A DNA stretch of 64,000 nt from Burkholderiales bacterium (GCA_022841915.1 JALHQN010000009.1:1-64000); one strand, 5' to 3'. Counted from the first letter of the stretch, positions 19,475 through 28,147 are shown. Made by a program: numbers and translations. Notes: a model not told the origin generated them from the letters alone.

Positions 19475-20746
19475 ATGACTACCAATCGCTATTCCATCAC
19501 TGAAGCCGCGGCACTCATCGCATCCGGCAAGGTCACCGCCGTCAGGCTCGCCGAGGATTGTCTCGCGCGGGTCGCGGTGCGCGAAGAAGCGGTGCACGCG
19601 TGGGCGTACATCGATCCGCAGCAGGTGCTGGCGGACGCGCGTGCGCGCGACGCGGAGTCGCCGCGCAGCCCGCTGCACGGCATCCCGGTGGCGATCAAGG
19701 ACATCATCGACACCGACGACATGCCGACCGAGTACGGCTCGCCCATCTATGCCGGATATCGACCGCGCGCCGACGCCGCATGTGTCGCGCTGCTCAGGAA
19801 TGCGGGTGCCGTCATCATGGGAAAGACGGTGACGGCCGAGTTCGCGATGTCGCATCCAGGGAAAACCTGCAACCCGCTCGATACGGCGCACACGCCGGGG
19901 GGATCGTCGAGCGGGTCGGCAGCGGCGGTCGCGGATCACATGGCGCCGCTCGCGCTGGGCACGCAAACCGGCGGCTCGGTGCTGCGGCCGGCGGCGTTCT
20001 GCGGGATCGTGGGATTCAAGCCCACGTTCGACGCGATCAACCCCGTTGGCGTCAAACCGAACACTAAGTCGTACGACACCGTGGGCCTGATGGGACGCAG
20101 CGTTGGCGACGTCGCACTCGCGTTCGCGGTCATGACGCGCAGCGATGCGGCCGCCTTCGCCCTCCCGCCGATCGACAAGCCACGCATCGGCTTTTACCGC
20201 ACGCTCTCGTGGGCCAAGGCGGACGCGGCGACGCAGGCGGCGCTCGAGGATGCGGCGTCGCGGCTGGCGGCAGCAGGTGCGCGCGTTACCGAGGTCACGC
20301 TGCCTGCGAAATTCAGCGAGTTCGCCGACGCCCGCAATAAGGTCGGCCATTACGAAACCTCGCGCGCGCTGGCATGGGAGCGGCGCAACTTCGAAGAGCA
20401 GATCGCGGTGCGTGAGAAGCTCAGGCGCGCCGACGCCGTCACGTTTGAGCAATACATGGCAGCGCAGAAGGTACTCGACGAATGCCGCAGGCTGGTGGAC
20501 GTCACCTTCGCTGATTTCGACGTGCTGCTGGTGCCCAGCGCACCGGGTGAAGCGCCGAGGGGGCTCACCACCACCGGTGACGCCACCTTCAACCAGACCT
20601 GGACCGCGCTGCACACCCCGGCGGTGACAGTGCCAGTGTTCAAGGGGCCGGCCGGGCTGCCGATGGGCGCGCAGTTCGTCGGGCCGCGCGGCTCGGACTA
20701 TCTGACGCTGGCGTGCGCGGAATGGGGGTTTCGGGCGCTGGCGTGA
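19475..20746 (+). CDS. Amidase-signature family hydrolase
   Basis: This 423-residue cytoplasmic amidase uses a Ser-cisSer-Lys triad: Lys75 in VAIKDIIDTDD, the cis-Ser in TPGGSSSGSAA (about 145) and the nucleophile Ser168 in LGTQTGGSVLRPA. The next conserved block, FCGIVGFKPTFDAI, also fits. It hydrolyses a carboxamide; the substrate is not evident. The family is usually 450-500 residues, so this member is somewhat short at the C-terminus. It starts one base after the antitoxin stop without a clear ribosome-binding site. It sits upstream of the hydantoinase/carbamoylase pair, which suggests a shared role in degrading cyclic or linear amides. Confidence 0.9.
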   Translation: MTTNRYSITEAAALIASGKVTAVRLAEDCLARVAVREEAVHAWAYIDPQQVLADARARDAESPRSPLHGIPVAIKDIIDTDDMPTEYGSPIYAGYRPRADAACVALLRNAGAVIMGKTVTAEFAMSHPGKTCNPLDTAHTPGGSSSGSAAAVADHMAPLALGTQTGGSVLRPAAFCGIVGFKPTFDAINPVGVKPNTKSYDTVGLMGRSVGDVALAFAVMTRSDAAAFALPPIDKPRIGFYRTLSWAKADAATQAALEDAASRLAAAGARVTEVTLPAKFSEFADARNKVGHYETSRALAWERRNFEEQIAVREKLRRADAVTFEQYMAAQKVLDECRRLVDVTFADFDVLLVPSAPGEAPRGLTTTGDATFNQTWTALHTPAVTVPVFKGPAGLPMGAQFVGPRGSDYLTLACAEWGFRALA

Positions 20747-20838
20747 GAAGCCGATCCGGCGGGTGCGATTGTCATTTAGTTTCTATGCGGAAGGCGGACA
20801 GTCGCCGAGGGGACGATATGAAGCAAACGGCAGAGCCC

Positions 20839-20881
20839 GGGAGCGTAGCCCGGCGGTGCAATTCCGCCGGCCTACCCTCCC
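20839..20881. repeat. Large palindromic hairpin, copy 1
   Basis: A near-perfect inverted repeat: GGGAG, GTAG and GGCGG on the left arm, loop TGCAATT, then CCGCC, GGCCTAC and CTCCC on the right. It sits between the amidase and hydantoinase genes. A related but right-truncated sequence is at 25907-25940. It could be a REP-like intergenic palindrome or a strong RNA hairpin that insulates the two genes; there is no T-tract, so it is not a standard terminator. Confidence 0.55.
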
Positions 20882-20982
20882 GCGCACGCGACGGTTCTAG
20901 CTCGGGTGGCTGCCCGTTCGCTTCCGAATGCCGGCCTAGATGTGCCGCGGGTGAAATTCACTTTACTCCATAGGATCCGACA

Positions 20983-22449
20983 ATGAACGATTTCGATCTC
21001 GTCATCCGCGGCGGCACCATTGCCACTGCAAGCGACGTTTTCCAGGCCGACGTGGGCGTCCGCGGAGAGCGCATCGTGGCGCTCGGCACGTCCATCGGCT
21101 CCGGCGGCCGCGAGATCGATGCGCGCGGCAAGCTTGTCCTTCCGGGGGGAGTCGACAGCCACTGCCACATCGAGCAGCTTTCCTCGATGGGTGTCATGTG
21201 TGCGGACGATTTCTACACGGCGACCGTATCGGCCGCATTCGGCGGCACGACCACTGTTATGCCGTTCTGTGCACAGCACCGTGGCGACGCGATCCCTGCC
21301 GTGCTCGACGATTATCACGAGCGTGCGCGCACGAAGGCGGTGATCGACTACGCCTTCCACCTGATCGTCGCCAATCCGGACGAGGCGACACTCACGCGCG
21401 ACCTGCCGCAGGCGATCGAGCAAGGCATCCGGTCGTTCAAGATTTTCACGACCTACGAGAAGATGCGTCTCACCGACGAGCAGATCCTCGACATCATGGC
21501 CGTCGCACGCAAGCATCAGGCGCTCGTGATGGTCCATGCCGAGAATCACGGCGTCATCTCGTGGCTCGGCTCGCGCATGGTGGAACAGGGCAACGTGGCT
21601 CCGCGCTATCACGCAATTTGCCATACGAGAGGATCCGAGTCGGAGGCTATCCAACGCGTTGCGATGCTCGCGGAGGTGCTCGACGTGCCGGTTCTCATCG
21701 TGCACGTGTCCACCGTCGACGGCATACAGGCGATTCGCGAGGCGCGCGCGCGAGGCGTGAAGATCTTCGGCGAGACCTGCCCGCAGTACCTGTTCCTCAC
21801 CGCGAAGGACATCGATCGCCCGGGTATGGAGGGAGCAATGTTCTGCTGCAGCCCGCCGCCGCGCGATGAAGCGGCGCAGGAGGCGTGCTGGCGCGGGCTT
21901 GAGGACGGCGCGCTCAGCGTGTACTCCTCGGATCACGCGCCGTACCGCCACGACGAGAGCGGAAAGCTGCCGAAAGGCGACAAGACGACGTTCAAGGAAA
22001 TGGCGAACGGCGTGCCGGGGCTCGAGCTGCGGTTGCCGCTGCTCTTCACCTTCGGCTACGGCGCCGGCCGCATGACGCTGCCCGAATTCGTCGACCTGAC
22101 GGCAACGCGGCATGCGCAGATCTACGGCTGCTATCCGCAAAAGGGTACGTTAGCCGTGGGCGCCGATGCCGATATCGCGATCTGGGACCCGGACCGCCGG
22201 ATCACGATCAACCCCGATCTCATGCACGACAACGTCGGTTACACGCCTTATTCGGGTCGGAAATTGAAAGGCTGGCCCACCACAGTGATTTCACGCGGAG
22301 AAGTGATCGTCGAGAACGGCACGTTGTCGGCGCAACGCGGACGCGGACGCTTCATCGCGCGGGCGCCGTCGGACGCCACCGTGCCATCGGGCCGCAAGAT
22401 ACCCGAGATGGCGCAGCTCGATATCTGGGGCACGCCGCTCGAGTTGTAG
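20983..22449 (+). CDS. Dihydropyrimidinase / D-hydantoinase-type cyclic amidohydrolase
   Basis: This enzyme opens the ring of dihydropyrimidines or 5-substituted hydantoins to N-carbamoyl amino acids. The 488-residue protein shows the binuclear-metal amidohydrolase set: His60-Cys-His62 in DSHCHIEQ, the carbamylated Lys153 in SFKIFTTYEK, His185 in MVHAENHG, His241 in IVHVSTVDG and Asp317 in YSSDHAPYRHD. Start MNDFDLVIRGGTIATASDVF and the late GTLAVGADADIAIWDP are characteristic. Length is normal. A carbamoylase gene begins 22 nt after its stop, forming an obvious two-step operon. Exact substrate (uracil/thymine reduction products or hydantoins) is not decidable here. Confidence 0.93.
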   Translation: MNDFDLVIRGGTIATASDVFQADVGVRGERIVALGTSIGSGGREIDARGKLVLPGGVDSHCHIEQLSSMGVMCADDFYTATVSAAFGGTTTVMPFCAQHRGDAIPAVLDDYHERARTKAVIDYAFHLIVANPDEATLTRDLPQAIEQGIRSFKIFTTYEKMRLTDEQILDIMAVARKHQALVMVHAENHGVISWLGSRMVEQGNVAPRYHAICHTRGSESEAIQRVAMLAEVLDVPVLIVHVSTVDGIQAIREARARGVKIFGETCPQYLFLTAKDIDRPGMEGAMFCCSPPPRDEAAQEACWRGLEDGALSVYSSDHAPYRHDESGKLPKGDKTTFKEMANGVPGLELRLPLLFTFGYGAGRMTLPEFVDLTATRHAQIYGCYPQKGTLAVGADADIAIWDPDRRITINPDLMHDNVGYTPYSGRKLKGWPTTVISRGEVIVENGTLSAQRGRGRFIARAPSDATVPSGRKIPEMAQLDIWGTPLEL

Positions 22450-22471
22450 ACCGCACACCACGAGGATCGTC

Positions 22472-23419
22472 ATGTCACGACATATGAAGATTGCCGCCGC
22501 CCAGCTCGGCCCCATACACCTCGCCGACTCGCGCGAGGCCGTCGTCAAGCGCCTGATCGCGCTCATGCGCGAGGCACAAAGCCAGGGCGCGCGCTTCATC
22601 GTGTTTCCGGAGCTCGCGCTCACGACGTTCTTTCCGCGCTGGTGGATGAAGGACCAGAGCGAGGTCGATCGCCGTTTCTTCGAAGCCTCGATGCCCTCGC
22701 CGGTCACTCAGCCGCTGTTCGACGAGAGCAAGCGCCTGGGCGTGGGCTTCTACATCGGCTATGGCGAACTGACGGAAGAAGCGGGCCGCATGCGGCGCTT
22801 CAACACGGCCATACTCGTCGGTCCTGACGGCAACGTCGTGGGCAAGTATCGCAAGGTGCATTTGCCCGGCCACGCTGATCACAAGCCACAGGCGGCCTTT
22901 CAGCACCTCGAAAAGAAGTATTTCGAAGTGGGCGATATCGGGTTCAAGGTCTGGCGGTTCATGGACGCGATCACCGGCATGCTGATCTGCAACGACCGCC
23001 GCTGGCCAGAGGCGTTTCGCATGCTTGCGCTGCAGGGCGCCGAGATCGTCGCGCTCGGGTTCAATACGCCGACCGAGAATCTGCACTATCCCGAGCCGCC
23101 CGCGCTACGCGTGCACCATCACCTCATCATGGCGCAGTCGATGGCGTTTCAAAACGCGACATGGCTGGTCGAGACCGCGAAGTGCGGTGTCGAGGACGGC
23201 TTCCGCATGTTCGGCCATTCCGTGATCGTCGCGCCGACCGGAGAGATCGCGGCGAAGACCACGACCGAAGACGACGAGGTGATCTGCTTTAATGCGGACA
23301 TCGATCTCGCGCAGAATCTGAAGCAGACGATGTTCAACTTCGCGGCACACCGCCGGCCCGAGCACTACAAGCTCATCATCGAACGGATTGGCGCGGAAGT
23401 GACGCCTGCCAACGGGTAA
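22472..23419 (+). CDS. N-carbamoyl-D-amino-acid hydrolase (nitrilase superfamily)
   Basis: This enzyme hydrolyses the N-carbamoyl amino acid released by the hydantoinase to amino acid, CO2 and ammonia. The nitrilase triad is present: Glu47 in FIVFPELALT, Lys128 in GKYRKVHLPG and Cys173 in MLICNDRRWPEAF. CNDRRWPE is the D-carbamoylase signature. The segment PGHADHKPQ after the lysine and the C-terminal FNFAAHRRPEHY also match. At 315 residues it is slightly longer than the approximately 304 of characterised enzymes. GAGG lies 6 nt before the ATG; a second in-frame ATG four codons on is also possible. Co-oriented with the hydantoinase upstream. Confidence 0.93.
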   Translation: MSRHMKIAAAQLGPIHLADSREAVVKRLIALMREAQSQGARFIVFPELALTTFFPRWWMKDQSEVDRRFFEASMPSPVTQPLFDESKRLGVGFYIGYGELTEEAGRMRRFNTAILVGPDGNVVGKYRKVHLPGHADHKPQAAFQHLEKKYFEVGDIGFKVWRFMDAITGMLICNDRRWPEAFRMLALQGAEIVALGFNTPTENLHYPEPPALRVHHHLIMAQSMAFQNATWLVETAKCGVEDGFRMFGHSVIVAPTGEIAAKTTTEDDEVICFNADIDLAQNLKQTMFNFAAHRRPEHYKLIIERIGAEVTPANG

Positions 23420-23449
23420 CTGGAGATGGCCGGTGCAAAGGCCGTTCCG

Positions 23450-23573
23450 TCACGAGACATGCCACCCCAGCGTGACCCGTCCCATCGCCATGGCGACCGC
23501 CGCCTGCGTCGGCTCGACAACGGGAATTCCGAGCGCGGCCTGGAGCGGCTTGCGATAAGTCAGACCGACCACC
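23450..23573 (-). pseudogene. Hydantoin/Asp-Glu racemase, C-terminal remnant
   Basis: The minus strand encodes QAALGIPVVEPTQAAVAMAM followed by GRVTLGWHVS and a stop. This is the C-terminal helix and tail of Asp/Glu/hydantoin racemases. Only about 40 codons remain; everything upstream is replaced by a family A IS fragment at 23573. It converges on the carbamoylase gene. A hydantoin racemase next to a hydantoinase and carbamoylase would complete the classical pathway for racemic hydantoins, so the stub strengthens that reading of the cluster. Confidence 0.65.
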
Positions 23574-23681
23574 CTATTCAAGCTCCATAAGGCATTGGTC
23601 GATCGCAAGTACCGGATTCTCTTCTCGTCCACAGGACATCGTCGCGCGCCCGGTCCGAAGGAACCCTCCCTTAAGCTCAAA
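23573..23681 (+). mobile_element. Fragment of integrase-core IS (family A)
   Basis: About 110 bp encode LHKALVDRKYRILFSSTGHR and the start of the RAPGPKEPSLKL segment of the family A transposase, close to the copy at 28.9 kb. The fragment begins at the same internal position as the longer copy at 16362. It interrupts the racemase remnant. Confidence 0.7.
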
Positions 23682-23787
23682 AGCGATCACCAGGCGTGCT
23701 CTGCCTTTAGGTCCGGATCGATCTGCGTGCGCCGGCAGCCACCCGGGTGCATTACACTGGACACTGTCCGGTCAGGCCACACATCTC

Positions 23788-24501
23788 ATGAGCCCAAGCG
23801 ACCCACCTCTGTCAGCAGAAGCGATCTGCGCCATCGCTGGCGATACCGCCCAGGCGCTGCTGGCGCTAAAGGCGGTGCTCGTCTACGAGCGGCAGCCGTT
23901 TATCTACAGCACCGGCTGGGCGAGCCCGGTCTACGTGGACTGTCGGCGGTTGATGTCGCATCCGGTCTGGCGTCGCCGCTTGATGGACCATGCTGCCGCA
24001 TTGCTGCGCGCGCGGCTCGGCGCATCGATCGAGGTGATCGCAGGCACCGAGACCGCTGGGATCCCGTTCGCATCCTGGATCGCCGATCGGCTCGACCTGC
24101 CGATGGTCTATGTGCGCAAGAAATCGGTGGGCTGGGGGTCGCATGCGCAGATCGAAGGCGACCTGCCCCAGGGCGCGCGCTGCCTGCTGGTAGATGACCT
24201 GACCACCGATGGGCTATCGAAGATCGGCACCGCACGCGCATTGCGGCAGGCCGGTGCGCAGCTGAGCGATATTTTCGTGATCTTCAACTACGACGTCTAC
24301 CCGCAGAGCCGTCGCGTGTACGACGAGAACGGCTTCACGATGCATGCACTGGCGACCTGGAACGACGTGTTCTCCGAGACCAAAGCGCTTAGTTATTTCA
24401 CCCCCGCGCGGGCTCGCGAGATCAAGGCCTTTTTGGCCGATCCGGTCGCGTGGTCCGCTAGTCACGGTGGTGCCGTGGGTGCACCGGGCGGCCATGGATA
24501 A
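23788..24501 (+). CDS. pyrE: Orotate phosphoribosyltransferase
   Basis: The protein (237 residues) joins orotate to PRPP to give OMP in de novo pyrimidine synthesis. It has FIYSTGWASPVYVDCRRLMS near the N-terminus, YVRKKSVGWGSHAQIEGDL in the catalytic loop region, and the PRPP-binding motif LLVDDLTTDGLSK (residues 133-145). All fit OPRTase. It is in an unusual setting: it follows an IS fragment and overlaps by 8 nt the start of an M20 amidohydrolase, rather than sitting with other pyr genes. No good ribosome-binding site precedes the chosen ATG, so the start is less certain. A specialised second copy serving a catabolic gene set is possible. Confidence 0.88.
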   Translation: MSPSDPPLSAEAICAIAGDTAQALLALKAVLVYERQPFIYSTGWASPVYVDCRRLMSHPVWRRRLMDHAAALLRARLGASIEVIAGTETAGIPFASWIADRLDLPMVYVRKKSVGWGSHAQIEGDLPQGARCLLVDDLTTDGLSKIGTARALRQAGAQLSDIFVIFNYDVYPQSRRVYDENGFTMHALATWNDVFSETKALSYFTPARAREIKAFLADPVAWSASHGGAVGAPGGHG

Positions 24502-25762
24502 AGCAGTCGAAGAGCTGGATCCCTCGCTGCTTGCGATCGCCCAGGAACTATTCGAACAGGTGCGGGTAGCCACGTTCGACGGCGTCGGCGTGTCGCGGGC
24601 AAGCTACGGCGAGGGCGAGACTCGCGCCATGGCGATCATCGAGGCGCATGCACGGGCGGCCGGGTTGATCTGCGAGTTCGATCCGGTTCAGAACCTGGTG
24701 ATACGAGCGCCCGATGAGCCGTTGGGCGCGCCGGTGCTCATCGGTTCGCACCTCGACTCGGTGCCCCAGGGTGGCAACTTCGACGGCCTGGCGGGCGTAG
24801 TGGCCGGGCTGCTGATCCTGCTGCACTACCGCAGGCGCAATATCGCACCGCCGCGGCCAGTGCATGTGCTTGCGCTGCGCGGCGAGGAAAGCGCGTGGTA
24901 CGGCAAGGCTTACATGGGCTCGTTGGCGCTGATCGGGCAACTGACCGCGACCGACCTCGATCTGAAGCATCGCGAGTCCGGGCGTACGCTGCGTGAGGAC
25001 ATGCAGGCGTTGGGCATCGCTACTGCACGCATCGAGGCCGGCGAGCGCCTGTTTGATCCCGCCACGGTGGCCGCGTATCTGGAACTGCATATCGAACAAG
25101 GTCCGACCATGGTGGCCCGCAAGTGGGCGGTTGCGCCGGTCACCGGCATCCGCGGCAACCTGCGGCACAACCGTATTCTCTGCAAGGGTGAGACCGGGCA
25201 CTCCGGCGCGGTGCCGCGCTGGTTGCGCAGGGATGCGGTTCTGGCGGTTGCCGAACTGATGACCCGCTTGGACGAGCATTGGCGGGTGCTGCAGCAGATG
25301 GGCATGGACATGGTGATGACCTGCGGCATGCTGTCCACCGATCCCAAGAGTCATGCGGTGTCGGTGATTCCGGGCGAGGTTACGTTCAGCTTCGAGGTGC
25401 GCAGCCAGGAGCAGGAGGTGCTCGAGCGCTTCCACGCGCTGATGAAGGAGGAGTGCGAACGCATCGGCAGATCGCGCGGCGTGGAGTTCCAGTTCGACCG
25501 GCGGCTGTACGCTGCGCCGGCGACGATGGATCCCGGCTGGGTTGACCGGTTCACACAGGCCTGCGAGTCTCTGGGTATCGACATGGAGCCGATTCCGAGC
25601 GGTGCCGGGCACGATGCAGCCGTGTTCGCCAATGCCGGCGTGGCCAGCGGAATGGTGTTCGTGCGCAACGACCGCGGCTCGCACAACCCGCACGAGGCGA
25701 TGGACCCACAGGACTTCTTCCGCGGCGTGGCGGTGCTGCATCGGGCCATCATTGCTGCCTGA
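24494..25762 (+). CDS. M20-family N-carbamoyl-amino-acid / allantoate amidohydrolase
   Basis: A zinc amidohydrolase of the hydantoinase/carbamoylase (AllC/HyuC) branch of peptidase family M20, acting on N-carbamoyl or ureido compounds. Metal ligands are visible: His87 in IGSHLDSVPQGG, Asp98 in NFDGLAGV, the Glu pair in ALRGEESAWYG (131-132), His199 in LELHIEQGP and the late His in RGSHNPHEAM. SAVP-like GHSGAVPRWLRRDA fits the lid domain. Length of 422 residues is typical. A longer open frame reaches back to 24344, but the ATG at 24494 lies where the fold begins. It overlaps the pyrE stop by 8 nt, so the two are translationally coupled. Confidence 0.92.
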   Translation: MDKAVEELDPSLLAIAQELFEQVRVATFDGVGVSRASYGEGETRAMAIIEAHARAAGLICEFDPVQNLVIRAPDEPLGAPVLIGSHLDSVPQGGNFDGLAGVVAGLLILLHYRRRNIAPPRPVHVLALRGEESAWYGKAYMGSLALIGQLTATDLDLKHRESGRTLREDMQALGIATARIEAGERLFDPATVAAYLELHIEQGPTMVARKWAVAPVTGIRGNLRHNRILCKGETGHSGAVPRWLRRDAVLAVAELMTRLDEHWRVLQQMGMDMVMTCGMLSTDPKSHAVSVIPGEVTFSFEVRSQEQEVLERFHALMKEECERIGRSRGVEFQFDRRLYAAPATMDPGWVDRFTQACESLGIDMEPIPSGAGHDAAVFANAGVASGMVFVRNDRGSHNPHEAMDPQDFFRGVAVLHRAIIAA

Positions 25763-25906
25763 CGTTCAGATGCCCTGTTCGCCTGGTGCAAACGAACGCG
25801 CCTAGGAAGTACGTTGGCCACGCCGCGCGGTCGTGACTGGCGCTCTTAGCATCCATGTCATCCCGGGCACATCGCAGCACTGATCCGTAGCGTGACTGAA
25901 GAACCC

Positions 25907-25940
25907 GGGAGAGTAGGCCAGCGAGATTGCACCGCTAGCC
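25907..25940. repeat. Palindromic hairpin, copy 2, cut by an IS end
   Basis: Starts GGGAGAGTAGGCCAGCG and pairs with CGCTAGCCT after the loop, matching the left arm and loop of the palindrome at 20839. The distal part of the right arm is missing because the sequence turns into an IS terminal repeat at 25940. Confidence 0.5.
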
Positions 25941-26001
25941 TGTGCGTGGCGAATTCGTAAAGCATATAGGCTTCGGCCCATTCCGCGCAGTCTTGCGCGC
26001 C
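25940..26001 (+). mobile_element. Solo left end of family A IS
   Basis: CTGTGCGTGGCGAATTCGTA and the following 42 bp (ending CCGCGCAGTCTTGCGCGC) match the left end of the family A copy at 28551-28614. They form the inverted complement of the right ends at 17207, 29733 and 30301. No transposase follows, so this is a relic of a deleted copy. Confidence 0.7.
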
Positions 26002-26134
26002 GTGTCGTGCATTATTGCGGACCACACATAGCGAACTAGCGACCGCAGACGCTTTCTCGACGATATTCCACGTCATATTCGCGGGCCACAGTTATGTTTC
26101 GTTGTGGCACATCGCTAGTGCGGCACGCCCGTAG

Positions 26135-27187
26135 TATCCCAATATTGGAACGACCCATCACGCAGCGATACGGTGGTAGTAGCTGAGCATACCGCCAACC
26201 CGTGCCCGACGATGGATGCTCGCGTCGTTCGCAGCGACCGCCGGCATTTCTCGAATCAAACGATTCTCCAAACCCTGGTGATCGCGCTCTTCGTGGGAAT
26301 GCGTTATGTACTCCGTGAGCGCACGACGCAAGGCCCCCTGCCCAACAAACATCATCTTCGTCAGGCATTCTTCCTTGATCGAGCGTACGAAGCGCTCTGC
26401 GTAAGCATTCAGGTTCGGTGACAGCGGTGGCAACCGGATCACCTCCGTACCGCCCTCCGCAATGAAGTCGCGGAATCGCTTCGAGTACTTCGTGTCGCGA
26501 TCGATGATCAGGTACCTCTTGCCAGCGAGCACGCCATCCTCGGCGTCAAGCAGGTGCCGGCCGATCTGCAGCATCCACCATTCGTCCGGTCAGTTCGTGA
26601 TCCCGGCGACGTGTACGACCCCATCCGCAATGCTCATGACAAACAGCACGTAGTAGGTCACCAATCCGCGCGAGGTCCATACCTCGCCACTGAAGAAATC
26701 ACTCGCGGCAAAGACTTTCCAGTATGCCTTCAAGAAGGTCGACCAACGGATGTGCTTCCCTAGCTCGGGTGCTGGCTCGACACCATTCGCCTTCAAGACA
26801 TTCGCGATCGTTCCCCGACCCACCTTGTGATTGAGGTTAGTCAGCGCGCCCTGTATTCGGGTGTAGCCCCATCCCGGATTGTCCACTGCCATGCGAACAA
26901 TCAACTGCGAGATCTCCTGCATGATCCCTGGCCGCCCCGGCCCGCGACGATGGCTGTAATCCCACTTTTGCGCTACCAGACGTCTATGCCAACGCATGAG
27001 CGTGTCCGGAGAAACAATTGTGTCCAGCTCTATGAGGGCTTTCCGACCGACCGCCTTCGCCTTCCGGGCCAGTAACGCCCGTTCCGCATCGGTGAATCGG
27101 ATCCGCTTGCCGCGGAGCCGATCCTTCAACATCCGATTCTCAGCTTGGAGGACCTCGATGACGAGCAACTGACGTCGGTGCACCCAG
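26135..27187 (-). mobile_element. Integrase-core IS (family B), right end replaced
   Basis: This is the longest family B copy. The left terminal repeat TATCCCAATATTGGAAC is at 26135-26151 and the transposase follows on the minus strand. Near 27187 homology to the copy at 57.9-58.3 kb stops and an integrase fragment begins, so the transposase start and the right terminal repeat are missing. Confidence 0.8.
26158..27187 (-). pseudogene. Family B integrase-core transposase with in-frame stop
   Basis: The order is: N-terminal segment (WVHRRQLLVIEVLQAENRML), helix-turn-helix (DTLMRWHRRLVAQKW, GPGRPGIMQEISQLIVRMA), then the DDE core with first Asp in FAASDFFSGEVW, second Asp in LIIDRDTKYS and Glu in VRSIKEECLTK. 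It ends with RARVGGMLSYYHR. All three catalytic residues are present, but one in-frame TGA (26590-26592) breaks the frame between VVHVAGITN and PDEWWM, and the N-terminus is fused to foreign DNA. Relatives read through this point with a sense codon. Confidence 0.85.
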
Positions 27188-27634
27188 CCCGAAACAACGG
27201 TGTTTCCGTTTCGAGGGCCCGCGCTGGCCAAAATGAACGACACCGGATGGAAGAGCGCGCGCCGGAACGCCGCAATGCAGTGGCAGCAAGAAAAGGGAGT
27301 GTCTGCGCCCGAGGGCTATCGAAGGTTCCGTGTGCATGACTTGAAGCACATGTTCGGTCGGCGACTACGCGCGGCAGACGTGTCGTTCGAAGATCGTCAA
27401 GTGCTGCTCGGGCACAAGAATCAAAGCGTAACGACGCACTACTCAGCACCTGATGTGGCCAATCTGATCACCGCCGCTAACCGCGCAACGGTGACAGGGG
27501 GACACAAAATGGACACGCTGACTGCTTTACGAAGAAAGACAGGGCAACCAGATAATCCACAAGTCGTTGATTATCCGTCAGCAATAATGGTCTGGGCGAG
27601 AGGATTTGAACCTCCGACCACCTGCACCTCATAA
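27188..27634 (+). pseudogene. Tyrosine-recombinase C-terminal fragment ending in an att-like site
   Basis: The fragment begins FPFRGPALAKMNDTGWKSAR and carries RFRVHDLKHMFGRRLRAADV, FEDRQVLLGHKN and VTTHYSAPDV, the last two active-site motifs of a phage-type integrase. The N-terminal two thirds are absent. The frame runs past the usual end into the tRNA-end repeat at 27588, which translates as ARGFEPPTTCTS, a familiar artefact of reading through a tRNA 3' end. Paralogue of the fragment at 15771; both have Lys where the HxxR motif usually has Arg. Confidence 0.8.
27588..27632 (-). repeat. tRNA 3'-half direct repeat, att-like site, right copy
   Basis: On the minus strand, ATGAGGTGCAGGTGGTCGGA leads to a T-arm with TTCAAAT and ends CTCGCCCAGACCA. 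It matches the copy at 14634-14678 at 42 of 45 positions in the same orientation. The 5' half of a tRNA is not present. Together the two copies bound about 13 kb. Confidence 0.65.
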
Positions 27635-27910
27635 ACGCGGATTCTGCGTCATAACCATATGTTTCATAGATAATTCCAGCAGGACATTGCCAAATTCTAG
27701 CGTTGCATTGCGCCAGATACTTCTACCCGTAGCGGAACTCAATTTGGCAATCAGATGCGGCACATTCCCTGAGGCCTAAAGCCCGGCGCCGACCATCTCA
27801 AGACTTCAAGCCCCGCGGCAGAAACTTCCGCAGCACGAACCTCCGTATTCAACTTCTTGCAGGCCAAACGACCGCTTGCACAGAGCCTTCAATGCTGGCA
27901 CTATGCCATC

Positions 27911-28147
27911 ATGCCTATACAAATCACCATTCGCGACGTACCTGAAAGGGTCCGTGACGAGCTTGCAGCACGCGCTGCCCTGAAGGGTAAGTCGATGCAG
28001 GAATTTTTACGTGCGGAACTCGAAAGTTTAGCGGCTCGCCCGTCCGTGGACGCTTGGTTGGAGCAAGTGCGAAACAGAAAACAGGCATCCCGGACGCGCG
28101 TCTCGATCAGGCAGATTCTGAAAGAGCGCGACGCTGACCGAAGTTGA
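27911..28147 (+). CDS. FitA/VapB-type ribbon-helix-helix antitoxin
   Basis: Starts MPIQITIRDVPERVRDELAA and continues ALKGKSMQEFLRAELESLA, the ribbon-helix-helix layout of FitA-like antitoxins. The C-terminal region (VDAWLEQVRNRKQASRTRV, ILKERD) is the toxin-binding tail. An upstream in-frame ATG at 27857 exists but lies outside the fold. Its TGA stop overlaps the toxin's TTG start as TTGA, indicating coupled translation. The 270 bp upstream of it are non-coding and less GC-rich than the window in general. Confidence 0.88.
   Translation: MPIQITIRDVPERVRDELAARAALKGKSMQEFLRAELESLAARPSVDAWLEQVRNRKQASRTRVSIRQILKERDADRS

Larger units (their letters stand above)
25763..26134. other. Non-coding segment with palindrome and IS-end debris
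   Basis: No gene is seen. It contains a truncated copy of the palindrome at 25907-25940, the solo left end of a family A IS at 25940-26001, and unassigned sequence up to the family B element starting at 26135. Confidence 0.5.

Noticed and set aside
24344-24493. Extended N-terminus for the M20 amidohydrolase
   Set aside because: The 50 extra codons overlap the 3' end of pyrE in another frame and have no family homology; ATG 24494 fits the fold start.
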